64,000 nucleotides of DNA. It comes from Euptelea pleiosperma (Eukaryota; Streptophyta; Magnoliopsida; Ranunculales; Eupteleaceae). The position numbers and the translations under genes are program-made. The stretch covers positions 6,751,259-6,815,258 of the forward strand of contig CM068553.1 in NCBI GenBank assembly GCA_035048495.1, written 5' to 3'. The notes below the pieces were generated by a model, which did not search any database, was not told the origin of the DNA, and saw only the letters and a list, made by a program, of their open reading frames with translations. Below are positions 55,627-64,000 of this stretch, in pieces. Positions within the stretch are counted from its first letter, which is position 1, and each line of letters opens with the position of its first letter.

Positions 55627-55867
55627 CAAGGTTTAAAAGGGACCATTAACGGATTGGGGCATTACTTTTTCCGTGAAAATAATATATTATGGGCGTTTTT
55701 TAACAAAATTTTCTTAAAATAACAGATGTGCTATTTTCGTTATAACAGACATTATTTTTAAAAAATGGCTGTTATAACTAAAATAACGGCTGTTATTTTC
55801 TGAACGTTAAAACATTATGTAACGGTGAAGGTCCATTTATGTTATAACGGCCGTTTTCTAAACCATG
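55627..55867. mobile_element. Family B MITE, internally deleted paralogue of 48705-49072
   Basis: Ends CAAGGTTTAAAAGG and TTCTAAACCATG. Right flank ATTTTATA (55868-55875); left flank TTTTATA with its first A displaced to 53908 by the Helitron-like insertion. Confidence 0.75.
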
Positions 55868-55965
55868 ATTTTATATACCCACACATATCTATCAAGACGA
55901 TTACGACATGCATGAAACAAACACACAATCCATTCCAAGTTCCGACTAAACCTTACACCCATACG

Positions 55966-56280
55966 CAGGGCTGGCTCTACCTTAAGGCCATTAAGGCGGT
56001 TGCCTAATGCCCGTTGGTGAGAGAAGGCCCCCTGCCCAGGTCCCACTAACCATATGGATTTTTAGCCCACCCCTTATTGGATTTACAAACCAAAAATCAA
56101 CCTGATTGATTATCTCTAGCCATAGATTTCAGTACATTTTAGGAAATGATTTTAGCCGTTGCATTTAAGCATGTTTTTTTGAGTAGTAAATCCAATGGCT
56201 AGAAATCATCAATCAAGCTGATTTTTTGTGTGTTTTTAGAGTTTTCGCCTTAGGCCTCAAATTGTATCGAGACGGCCCTG
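55966..56280. mobile_element. hAT MITE inserted in the end of a C2 coding sequence
   Basis: Ends CAGGGCTGGCTCTACC and GAGACGGCCCTG; perfect 8-bp duplication CCCATACG (55958-55965, 56281-56288). The interior contains the shared ATGGAT...ATCAACCTGATT arm module. It separates the last codons of C2 copy 3 from its original stop codon. Confidence 0.9.
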
Positions 56281-56777
56281 CCCATACGACACCGGAATTC
56301 CGAGCGCTATCGTCCCACAGGAATTAATCTTAGGAGGCTGAGCTCTTAATGGCAACAACATCCGACCGACGTAGTCCGGTACTTTCAATCTAACAGAGAG
56401 ATTAATGATACCGTTACGTTCACCGTCATATTCTCTCAACCGGTAACTTAGAAAGTGCAAGTAGTTGGGAGGAATATGATATCCCATGAAATCCGAAACG
56501 GGAATGTTGGCTCCTCCTATCGTCCTCACCCCTGTAGCAGTATTGCATTGCACGCCTACCCAATATGTCGAACAGAATGAGGTAGTGGTAAGTCGAACTT
56601 CTCGTTCCATGAAGGGTAGCTCCCACCTTCGCTGTCGATGCTGGTTGAACAACAGTTCTGAGAGTACTCGTCTGTTCGAACAGTCACGAAAGCGTTCTTC
56701 TTGATCCAACGGCGGTGGAGACGTAGATCCTCGGCAGAGATAATGGTTATCTCCAAAGAACGTGAAGTCTTCTCCAT
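56281..56777 (-). pseudogene. C2-domain protein, BAP-like, copy 3 (frameshifted)
   Basis: Starts MEKTSRSLEITIISAEDL and follows copies 1 and 2, with a 6-base insertion (DEYSQN for DSQN). At about 56560 one T is missing relative to the other copies (CTACCCAATATG for CTACCCTAATATG), which shifts the frame after SVRHIG. The remainder (GANIPVSDFMG, INLSVRLK) continues in another frame up to IPVSYG, where the hAT insertion replaces the last codons. TATA-like sequence is kept near 56814-56820. Two independent lesions make it a pseudogene. Confidence 0.88.
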
Positions 56778-57059
56778 TTTCGAGTAGAGTAGCTGGTGGG
56801 TTGATGAGTCCTCTGTATATAGAAGTTCGGGAGAGCGAAATTTTGTCGAACCAAGAAAGAATCGTGACGGGGTTTCTTTCCAATACTCGTTAATCCAGAG
56901 AGGAAGGGAATGCTTCGGAATTCAATTTTGGGTTGTAGATTTCTTTCCTCGGTTGGAAATAACTTTCCTGTTATATTTTTCTCTTTACGGGTCTTTTGCG
57001 GCATGCGCTTGCAGGTGAAAATTCCTCAGCCTGGACCATCAGGTTCGGCCACTAATTGG

Positions 57060-57390
57060 GTGGGTGACGGTCTATTCAAGATCTAAAACAGTCAGTAACA
57101 AATAGGAAAATCTCAAAAAGATAAACGGTGGACAATAATGTATAAATATCCAATGGTCAGGATTGCCCCAAAAGTGAGTTTTTTTTTTTGGGTCGAGAAA
57201 ACACAAAGGGGATATGAAACTTCGTCGACGACCCAATGAGGGAGAAGAGTCAAGGAGACGTTGCAAAGACAAACATTGACGATGTGAATGGTGACCGGTT
57301 GATCTCATGGTTAGAAAACCGTATGAGGTCACAGAGTATGCGTGAGCAGATCACTGTCATATTGTGGGCCACATAAACTATGACCAACTT
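57060..57390. repeat. Conserved upstream block of C2 copy 3
   Basis: Aligns with 49900-50280 (ACAATAATGTATAAATATCC, AGGAGACGTTGCAAAGACAA, GTGGGCCACATAA). Confidence 0.6.
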
Positions 57391-57479
57391 TTTAGACGAA
57401 AAAGTTGGTGCCTGGTATTATAAATACACTTGCCCCATAAATATACTCAGTGAGTGAAAGTTGAAGCAAGCAAGCAAGG

Positions 57480-57825
57480 TTTATTAAGCGTTATTTAGGT
57501 GCAAAGATCCAAAGCTTCTAAATCACTAATCAGGCCGATTTTTGGTTTGCATGGTGGTCCACCAGGGGACTGGAGGGTCAGCGCCCTCAAAGAGTGTTCC
57601 ACGTGGCTCGTATTGTAGGGCGTCTCAAATTCCTATGGTTAAAATCAACCCATGAAAATAACTTCAATCCAATGCTTAGAAATCACTGATCAGACAGATT
57701 TTTTGTTTGCAGGTCCACCGAGGGACTGGCCGGACTGGCCAAACATCCATAGGTTAGCGCCTGTTACTAGTGTGCCACGTGGTTCGTATTGTGGGGTGTG
57801 ACCCACACACGAGTTTTACTCAAAG
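57480..57825. mobile_element. Family A foldback
   Basis: Right end CACGAGTTTTACTC; two overlapping arms with TCCACGTGGCTCGTATTG and GCCACGTGGTTCGTATTG. Confidence 0.6.
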
Positions 57826-57924
57826 GGTGTCTGTTACTGGATGTCAGTTTACCACTGACAAACACCCTTTTAAAGGGCCTTTAGTTATCTTCTATACAAA
57901 TTTTAATAATTTCTATCTATTTTT

Positions 57925-58390
57925 ATAAAAGAAAATTGTGAAAAAAAATACAAAATTGAATCTATTTGTAGAAAAGAATACTTGTTTTCAAAAATTGCAA
58001 ACACGAATACACATAGCCGTTCGAATTGGCGTCAATTTCTAATGAGTTTGGCTCTGTTTCAAACGGAGTCAAAATGAGTTTGGCTCCATTTACAATGGCG
58101 CCAAATCAGATTTGACTCCATTTGAAACGGAGCCAAAATGATTTTTAGCGCCATTTGCAATGGAGCCAAATTAGTTTTGACTCCATTTCAAACGGAGTTG
58201 AAACGGTGAGTGTAAAATCGGATTTTATTGAAAAAAGTTGTTTTGGCGCCGAAGGAAATGGCGTCAACTTGTTGACGCTGATAGAAACGGTTGTGTATTC
58301 GTTTTTGCAATTTTTGAAAACAAGTATTGTTTTCTACAAATAGATTTAATTTCGTATTTATTTTCACAATTTTCTGTTATAAATATGCTA
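57925..58390. mobile_element. Long palindrome filled with a chain of short palindromes
   Basis: Outer arms (57925-58010 and 58290-58385) pair through AAATTGTGAAAAAAAATAC, TCTATTTGTAGAAAA, ATACTTGTTTTCAAAAATTGC and CGAATACAC. Between them are six to seven consecutive units, each itself a palindrome of the type TTTGGCTCCATTT/AAACGGAGCCAAA. No reading frame. Confidence 0.75.
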
Positions 58391-59465
58391 AAAATGTAAT
58401 TTGTTTAAAAATTTTTCCCAAGTATTTATTCATAAAAATATATTTTTTAAGCCTAAAAGTTTTTTTTCTACCAAAATTAGCTGAGAGCCATTTTTAAAGT
58501 CAAAAAAGATTTTTTTTGTTTTTTTTAATTTTGCTAGTTCAGCGAACATAATAAACAAAGAAACCCTACTCCCTCTCCTCTCCATCTCATAGTCACCCTT
58601 TTCAATTAGAGTGGTGGGCTCTACTAAAAGAAGGTGAAGATATTTTGCATTAAAGATGACGGACCCAATGACATTTCTAAGAAAAACACATTTTCAATAG
58701 GAAATTTATTTTTTAAATTAATTTTTTTGTAAAAATGTCAATGCAAACGGGTCATATTTTATTTAAAAAAAATGACTTTGCTGAATATATATATATATAC
58801 ACACACACCCATTTCTTACACCCGGGGTGGGGTCCACATGGCGGTCGGGATCATCATTCATGCAAAATGTCTATATTCTCTTGGTGGGCCCCACCCAGAT
58901 AATTGATGAGAGTGATGGATGAGGAGGGGTGGGAGTAATGTTTCATAGTTGGCTCAAGCTGAGGGGACACCTATTTGCACACAATTTCACACAAAAATAA
59001 AAGGGGCCAATGTATAAATTAGAAGTTATGGAATGGGATGACTTTTGGTGAGGATGGTCAACTTTGATCCCATGACAGGGTACAATATGAACCACGTGGC
59101 ACACTCTTAGAGGATTCTGATCACCGTATGGATGTTTGGCCAATCATTATATAGACCTATAAACCAAAAATCATGATTTATAGGCGTTCCTATGGCTATT
59201 TGTATGCACGGAAAAGGATGGAGAAAATGAGGAAAACCCTTACTTTCTGGTGTTCGATCCTTCTAGGGTTTCTCTTTTTAATCGCTTCAAGTTCAAAATT
59301 TCATGTAAAAATAATCAATTATCGAAGAATTAATATGCTAGTTATGTTTGGAATTTATTTTTTTTCTAAAAGTATAAAAATTTATTAAATAAAAATTTAT
59401 TAATAACAACCCTTAGTGGCTAAGAAAGCCGACCAAGAAGCCAAAAGAAAAAAAAAAAAAAAAGA
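58391..59465. other. Intergenic with element fragments
   Basis: 58795-58880 is a family D fragment (CCCATTTCTTACACCCGGGG). 58940-59180 is a decayed family A arm with ACCACGTGGC near 59092. A short frame at 59218-59388 starts MEKMRKTLTF and has a hydrophobic stretch like a signal peptide, but nothing else supports a gene. Confidence 0.4.
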
Positions 59466-59592
59466 GAATTTTTGACATACCCCAATGTTATCTTTAAAAT
59501 TTGACATAACCCCACAATTTGAAAAAGCTGACATACCCCCTATCACTCGGTCCACTGTCATTTGACCGGTGTTGATCCGAGTTGACTACGAA
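59466..59592. repeat. Family E single arm
   Basis: AGAATTTTTGACATACCCC, ATCTTTAAAATTTGACATA and CACTCGGTCCACTGTC match one arm of the elements at 23035 and 25861. Confidence 0.7.
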
Positions 59593-60235
59593 AAAAGGAA
59601 AGAAATACAACTACCCTCCACCCCCTCCCCGCATTTGAAGACGATATCTTCGAAATAAATGCCTTTCCCTTCCTCAGTTAACTTGACTCAAAAATATACT
59701 AGGACTTTAATTTCAACATTGTTGACCGATACACCAGAGGTGGCCCTATTTAAAGGACATGGGGTCTCTCACTAGAGAAATTTTTTGAAGCAGTGATCAT
59801 GTGGCCAATGAGCGTAATATCATCGCTCCTACACTTTGGTGTACATGGGGCAACATCATTGGAGCATGATCGCTGCTTCTAAATTAAATTGTCTCACTAA
59901 TTCACAAATAATTGACATAAATTGCAATATTGTTGATTAGAATTAATCAGCAAATTAAACTATGTATTTGCACTTTTCCCCTTTAAATAAAAGTAATTGT
60001 ATTTCATCTTGAAATTGGAAAAAAAAATTTAAATAATAAATAAATCCATGTCTGCCTGCCACCTGTTAGGAAACTGATCGGTCTCTAATTTTTAAACCCC
60101 CTAGGTCCGGTTTCTGTCAAAGTGTAGACCTGAGGTTGAATTTCTTTCAAACAATATCCATTACCCAAATTAAATGACACATCTATTTTCCGTTTGGAAA
60201 ATATTTTTCCATCCCAAACAAACAATTTATACTAA
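59593..60235. other. Intergenic, 3' of C2 copy 4
   Basis: AT-rich, no gene or recognised repeat. Confidence 0.4.
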
Positions 60236-60736
60236 CTAAAATCTAGTCCCATATGGAACCGGAATTCCGATGGCAGACCCACTAATCATATTATCAGCCT
60301 GAACTCCTGACGGAAACAACGTCCGACCGATATATTCCGGTATCTTCATCCTTATTGAGAGATTGACAATACCATTTCGTTCACCATCGCGTTCCCTCAA
60401 CCGATAGCTTAGCAAGTGCAGGTAGTAAGCCGGGGTATAATCGCCAACGAAATCGGAAACAGGAACGTTCGCTGCACCCACCACCTTCCTCACCCCTGAA
60501 CCAGTTTGGCATTGAACCTCTACAGAAATAAATCGAGCCGAATTGGGTAATGCTACGTCAAGCTTTTCGTTCCATGTAGGGTAGCTCCCACCCTGAGTGT
60601 CCATGCTTGTTGATTTTTGGTTGTGAGAGTCTGTTCGAACGATCACGAATGCGTTCTTCTTGATCGAATGGTTGTGGAGACGTAGATCCTCGGCTGAGAT
60701 AATGGTGATCTCTAAAAAACGTGATATGTTCTCCAT
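60236..60736 (-). CDS. C2-domain protein, BAP-like, copy 4 (diverged)
   Basis: An intact single-exon frame of 166 residues with the same layout (FLEITIISAEDL, GGSYPTWNEKLDVAL, NVPVSDFVGDY, GIVNLSIRMKIPEY, final PYGTRF). It differs more than copies 1-3 differ from each other, so it is the oldest branch here. A TATA stretch (60780-60792) lies about 45 bases before the ATG. Its flanks do not match those of copies 1-3. Family role as for copy 1. Confidence 0.85.
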   Translation of the reverse strand: MENISRFLEITIISAEDLRLHNHSIKKNAFVIVRTDSHNQKSTSMDTQGGSYPTWNEKLDVALPNSARFISVEVQCQTGSGVRKVVGAANVPVSDFVGDYTPAYYLHLLSYRLRERDGERNGIVNLSIRMKIPEYIGRTLFPSGVQADNMISGSAIGIPVPYGTRF

Positions 60737-61267
60737 CTTTGATTTGGTTTTGTGTTTCTTCGCTGAGTAGATTGGATTGTATATATATATAAGCCCAGAC
60801 GGTTTTTGGGATGAGATTCTGAGAAGCAGAAAGGAAACAAAAGCGAAACAGAGAGGTTATTTCTTGAGGAAATTTCCAGGAAATGAGTTTGCACTTACCG
60901 GGTACATAACTTTAGATTAAAGAATACATGTGGAGGTTATTGGGTCCACGTCACTTTCATCAACTCATGTGGGTCCCACCTCATGAGTGGGACTCATTTG
61001 GGAACAAACTATATTCGAATTTCCTCTTAACTATTCAATTCAAGCAAGGCGTGTCCTTTGTTTACACGTTTTAAGTACAAAAACAGAAAAACCTTCTAAT
61101 TTGCTCCTCTGGGTCTTTCTCAGCATGTGCTGGCACGCGTATATCCATCGATCTTGACCCCCCAGGTTTGGGCCATTACGGTTCAGACACACAACATGAT
61201 TGATACATTTTCTAACGCTGTTCAGTAGATGGTACGTGTGAGGAAAATGTTTCACACAGAGAAATCT
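60737..61267. other. Upstream region of C2 copy 4
   Basis: Includes the TATA stretch; otherwise no recognised repeat or gene. Confidence 0.4.
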
Positions 61268-61800
61268 AGTCTGAAAAATATGCAAACATTGTATCACCCT
61301 TGAATGCTCCTTGAAAAACGTGTTTTAAATTAAAAAACTATTTTTTAAAACATTGAAATAACACGTTTTTCAATGGACATCCAACACCGCTGATAATGTT
61401 TGCATATTTTTAAGCAACGTTTAAAAAATGGCCGTTATAATGGATTCGGACATAACCCTTTACATTATGGACCGTTAAAACGCCCAAAAAATAACAGCCA
61501 TTATAACGAAAATAATGACCGTTATTTTCTGAAAAATTTTGTGAAAAAGCGGCCATTATTTTCATTTTTTTTCCGTTGTTTTCCGTATTTTTCTGTTATA
61601 TTCCATTATTTTCTACTTTTGAAATTCAAATTTTCAGCGTCATTTTTTCTGTTTTCCCGTTATTTTCCGTTATTTCATTTTTTTTCCGCTTCTGCCCCGG
61701 AGCGTTTTTTCGTTATAACATAAAACGGTAATGCCCCCTGTCCGTTGTACCGTAATAATGGTCCCCTTTAAAACTTGCTTTTAAGTCTGCAAACGTATAT
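61268..61800. mobile_element. Foldback (as 50335-50570) interrupted by a family B MITE
   Basis: Left part 61268-61414 with AAATATGCAAACATTG and TAATGTTTGCATATTTTTAAG; the end resumes at 61778 (CTTTTAAGTCTGCAAACG). Confidence 0.6.
61415..61777. mobile_element. Family B MITE (TTATAAC subfamily)
   Basis: Ends CAACGTTTAAAAAATGGCC and CTTTAAAACTTG; flanks TTTTTAAG (61407-61414) and CTTTTAAG (61778-61785). Confidence 0.75.
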
Positions 61801-61872
61801 TTGTCCCGTTATACCGTCATCAATACATGATTTGACAAGAGATTATTCTAAAAAAGTGTCGTGAATCGGAAG

Positions 61873-62285
61873 GTTTAGAAGGGGCGTTATAATGGTAAAC
61901 AGACTGGGGCGTTACCTTTTTTTCCTTTATAATGAATTGGAACACTCGGAAAAAATTGGAAAATAATTTTAAAAAATGGTACTAAAATTCAAATTTTGCA
62001 TCTCAATTTTTCAATAAAAAATAAAGAAATATAACAAAAAATAACATAAATAACGGGTGATATGTTCACAAATTTTCTCAGAAAATAACGGTCGACGGCC
62101 GTTACTTACTGAGCATTAAAACAGTACATAACGTAACTGCGAGGTCGAAATCCACTATAACCACCATTATTTTTGTTATAAAATAAAGAAATATAACAAA
62201 AAATATCAGAAATAACGGGCGATATATTCACAATCCGCTATAACTGCCGTTATTTTTGTTGTAATGGACGTTTTTTAGATTGGTA
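61873..62285. mobile_element. Partial family B MITE with internal duplication
   Basis: GGGGCGTTATAATGG at the left, GTAATGGACGTTTTTTAG at the right. AATAAAGAAATATAACAAAAAATA occurs twice in part (about 62022 and 62183), so about 160 bases were duplicated internally. No clear target duplication. Confidence 0.5.
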
Positions 62286-62491
62286 GTTCTTTTCCGCGGA
62301 CAACTATGATAAGAAGACTTTGCCTCACCCAATGCTTGACTGAAGGGCGTTACCCAATACATGGGAAGTGGGGGCAAAAGCACTTTTTGGAATATTAACC
62401 TTCAATTAATGTGGACCCACCACCCAATGTATTGATAGACGACCCTTGTTTCGCTTGACCTGGACACGCTTAAATTTCATGAAGACTGAGG

Positions 62492-63046
62492 CTGTGTTTG
62501 GTAGTGCACCTTCGATGTGCATCTTGGCCAAAGGTGTGCATCTTGATTAATGACAAGTATTTGATTCGCACCAATGCGTACACCTTCGAAGACTCAGTAG
62601 GCCTTGAAGACGCGCAAAAGTGAACCTTCAAAGGTTTACCTCCCCTCTCAGTCTTGGAAGACGTATGTACTTTGAAAGTTCAACATCCCTTTATTATGTG
62701 AGACCTATATATGATCCATCAACTTCCATTCTTATGTAGGGCTCAGATGATTTATCGACCCTATTAACATGTGGGGCCCACATGATTTATAAACTCTAGT
62801 TATTATCTGTGACTCACACGAACTATCGATCTTTGTTCTTATGTTGATCCCACATACGTGATCTATCAACATTTGTTCATATGTGGGTCTTACATGGTGG
62901 TGTAGAACCAAACGTCGGTCTTGACCTTTAAAGGTACACACCTTCAAGACGTAGACCTTCAAGATGCACATCTTCGATTAAGCTTGTCAGAGAAGAAATT
63001 TCTCTCATACACGTTCCGATCCTTTTGTAAGACAGCCAAACATCAA
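62492..63046. mobile_element. Probable foldback rich in ACCTTCAAGA words
   Basis: GGCTGTGTTTGG at the left and CAGCCAAACATC at the right are inverted; inside, CACCTTCGATGTGCATCTTG pairs loosely with CTTCAAGATGCACATCTTCG. Termini resemble PIF/Tourist ends. Confidence 0.45.
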
Positions 63047-63596
63047 AGGTGGCTAATACAAAATACACGGGGAACAGCCGAAACGATTTATAAAGGAATG
63101 TTCCAAAAACTGCTGTGGATATTGGTATAGATGGCAATCTCCGATTGGCCATTGTTTTGCGAAAACAGTAAATTTCCTAATATTGTTCAAGTTGGCTTTA
63201 CAGTGGAAAAAACTTTATGTTGAGAATTGCTCGATGTTTGATGTTATCCCCTTCCAGAATTCCATGAAAATGTGGGTGCACATGCCCACTGATTTGGAAC
63301 GCAAATCTACGGGTCTCATCTATGGTAATTAACGGATGGGGTTTAGATAGAATTAGGTTTGATCCAGAACCAATCCAATGCTTACCGAATCATGATTTCC
63401 AGATACAAACTAGATCAATAAGCTAACAGAACATATCAGATCGGATTGGGACGATCAAACATTGGGTCGATTTGATCCATGTTATTGGCTCAGGGATCAG
63501 ATCATCAGGATAGCCCGATCCATTTACAGCCCTAGACTCCCACTTAAGATACATCTATTGGGTAATCATAGTCACCTCATCAACTGCATTAGTTTA
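63047..63596. other. Unassigned intergenic sequence
   Basis: No gene. TTTACAGCCCTAG near 63522 resembles the outer end of a hAT-like element. Confidence 0.35.
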
Positions 63597-64000
63597 GGAG
63601 TCCGTCTAGAGCTACACACATTTCTTACACCCGGTGGTGGGGCCCACATGAAGATCATGTTGGACAATCCGACTGCACAAAGAGTTTTTCATACTATGGT
63701 TAGCTTCCTCACAAAAAAAATAAATAAATAAATAAATACTACACATTTGGACATTCATAACCTCATGAAAAATTGACTTTATTTTAAACAAAATCGAGAC
63801 CATCCAATTAAACCATTATTTTGTGTCAATTTTTTTGTGGTTAGCAATGTTGAAATAGACTTATTTGTGGTTGGGATGATCATCATGGAAAGGATAACTC
63901 AATGTATGGTTGGATATGATCTTCATATGGGCCCACCACCGGGTGTAAAAACTGGATGTGAGAAATGGACTGTAGACTTCTTTAAGAAGGAAAAACTAGT
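63597..64000. mobile_element. Family D foldback (runs to the window edge)
   Basis: GAGTCCGTCTAGAGCTACAC start as at 29029; arms with GGTGGGGCCCACATG and CATATGGGCCCACCACC. The right end is eroded (GACTGTAGACTTC). Confidence 0.7.

Noticed and set aside
59173..59388. 71-residue frame with a signal-peptide-like start
   Set aside because: Only the first about 25 residues look plausible; the rest is AT-rich translation and the region borders a decayed family A arm.
1..64000. CRISPR arrays, tRNA or rRNA genes
   Set aside because: Repeats here are dispersed inverted-repeat transposons and one Helitron-like array without spacers; no tRNA B-box/cloverleaf or rRNA sequence was seen by eye. A tRNA scan would be the decisive check.

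Overview
This is nuclear DNA from a flowering plant. Plant-type split genes with GT-AG introns (a class B heat-shock factor), plant-only families (F-box/DUF295, BON1-associated C2 proteins, the EMS1 receptor kinase) and very dense small inverted-repeat transposons show this. I cannot name the species from sequence alone.

Genes are sparse. Left to right they are: a heat-shock factor of class B2 (531-1568, +) with two perfect heat-shock elements upstream; an F-box protein (5527-6726, +); a small two-finger C2H2 protein (21256-21592, +); a truncated copy of the 5' end of a receptor-kinase gene (21759-22022, -); the complete 1303-residue EMS1-type LRR receptor kinase (30780-34691, -); and a dispersed tandem family of C2-domain proteins on the minus strand, with three intact copies (42476-42976, 49167-49661, 60236-60736) and one pseudogene (56281-56777). 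There is no operon-like logic. The genes are linked mainly by local duplication: the EMS1 promoter and first codons were copied to 21.8-26.7 kb, and the C2 gene was copied with its flanks.

Almost everything else is transposon. The commonest families are: 'family A' foldbacks with GAGTAAAAC ends and about 10-bp target duplications, carrying inverted pairs of the G-box/ABRE core CCACGTGG; 'family B' hAT-type MITEs with CAWGGTTT ends and 8-bp target duplications, packed with AACGG/CCGTT motifs; 'family C' foldbacks whose arms resemble those of family A but whose ends differ from copy to copy; 'family D' elements with GAGTCCGTC ends and a 9-bp duplication; and 'family E' foldbacks rich in GACATACCCC and long G runs. 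Individual structures that stand out are a 3.1-kb palindrome with a P-loop NTPase gene fragment in its loop (22890-25978), a tandem Helitron-like array of seven units with a visible empty site in a paralogous segment (53909-55619), a long palindrome filled with a chain of short palindromes (57925-58390), and a truncated Ty3/Gypsy-type retrotransposon (about 12766-13753).

All alignments and counts were made by eye. Boundaries of repeats without a stated target-site duplication are good to about 10-30 bases. I saw no tRNA, rRNA or CRISPR features.
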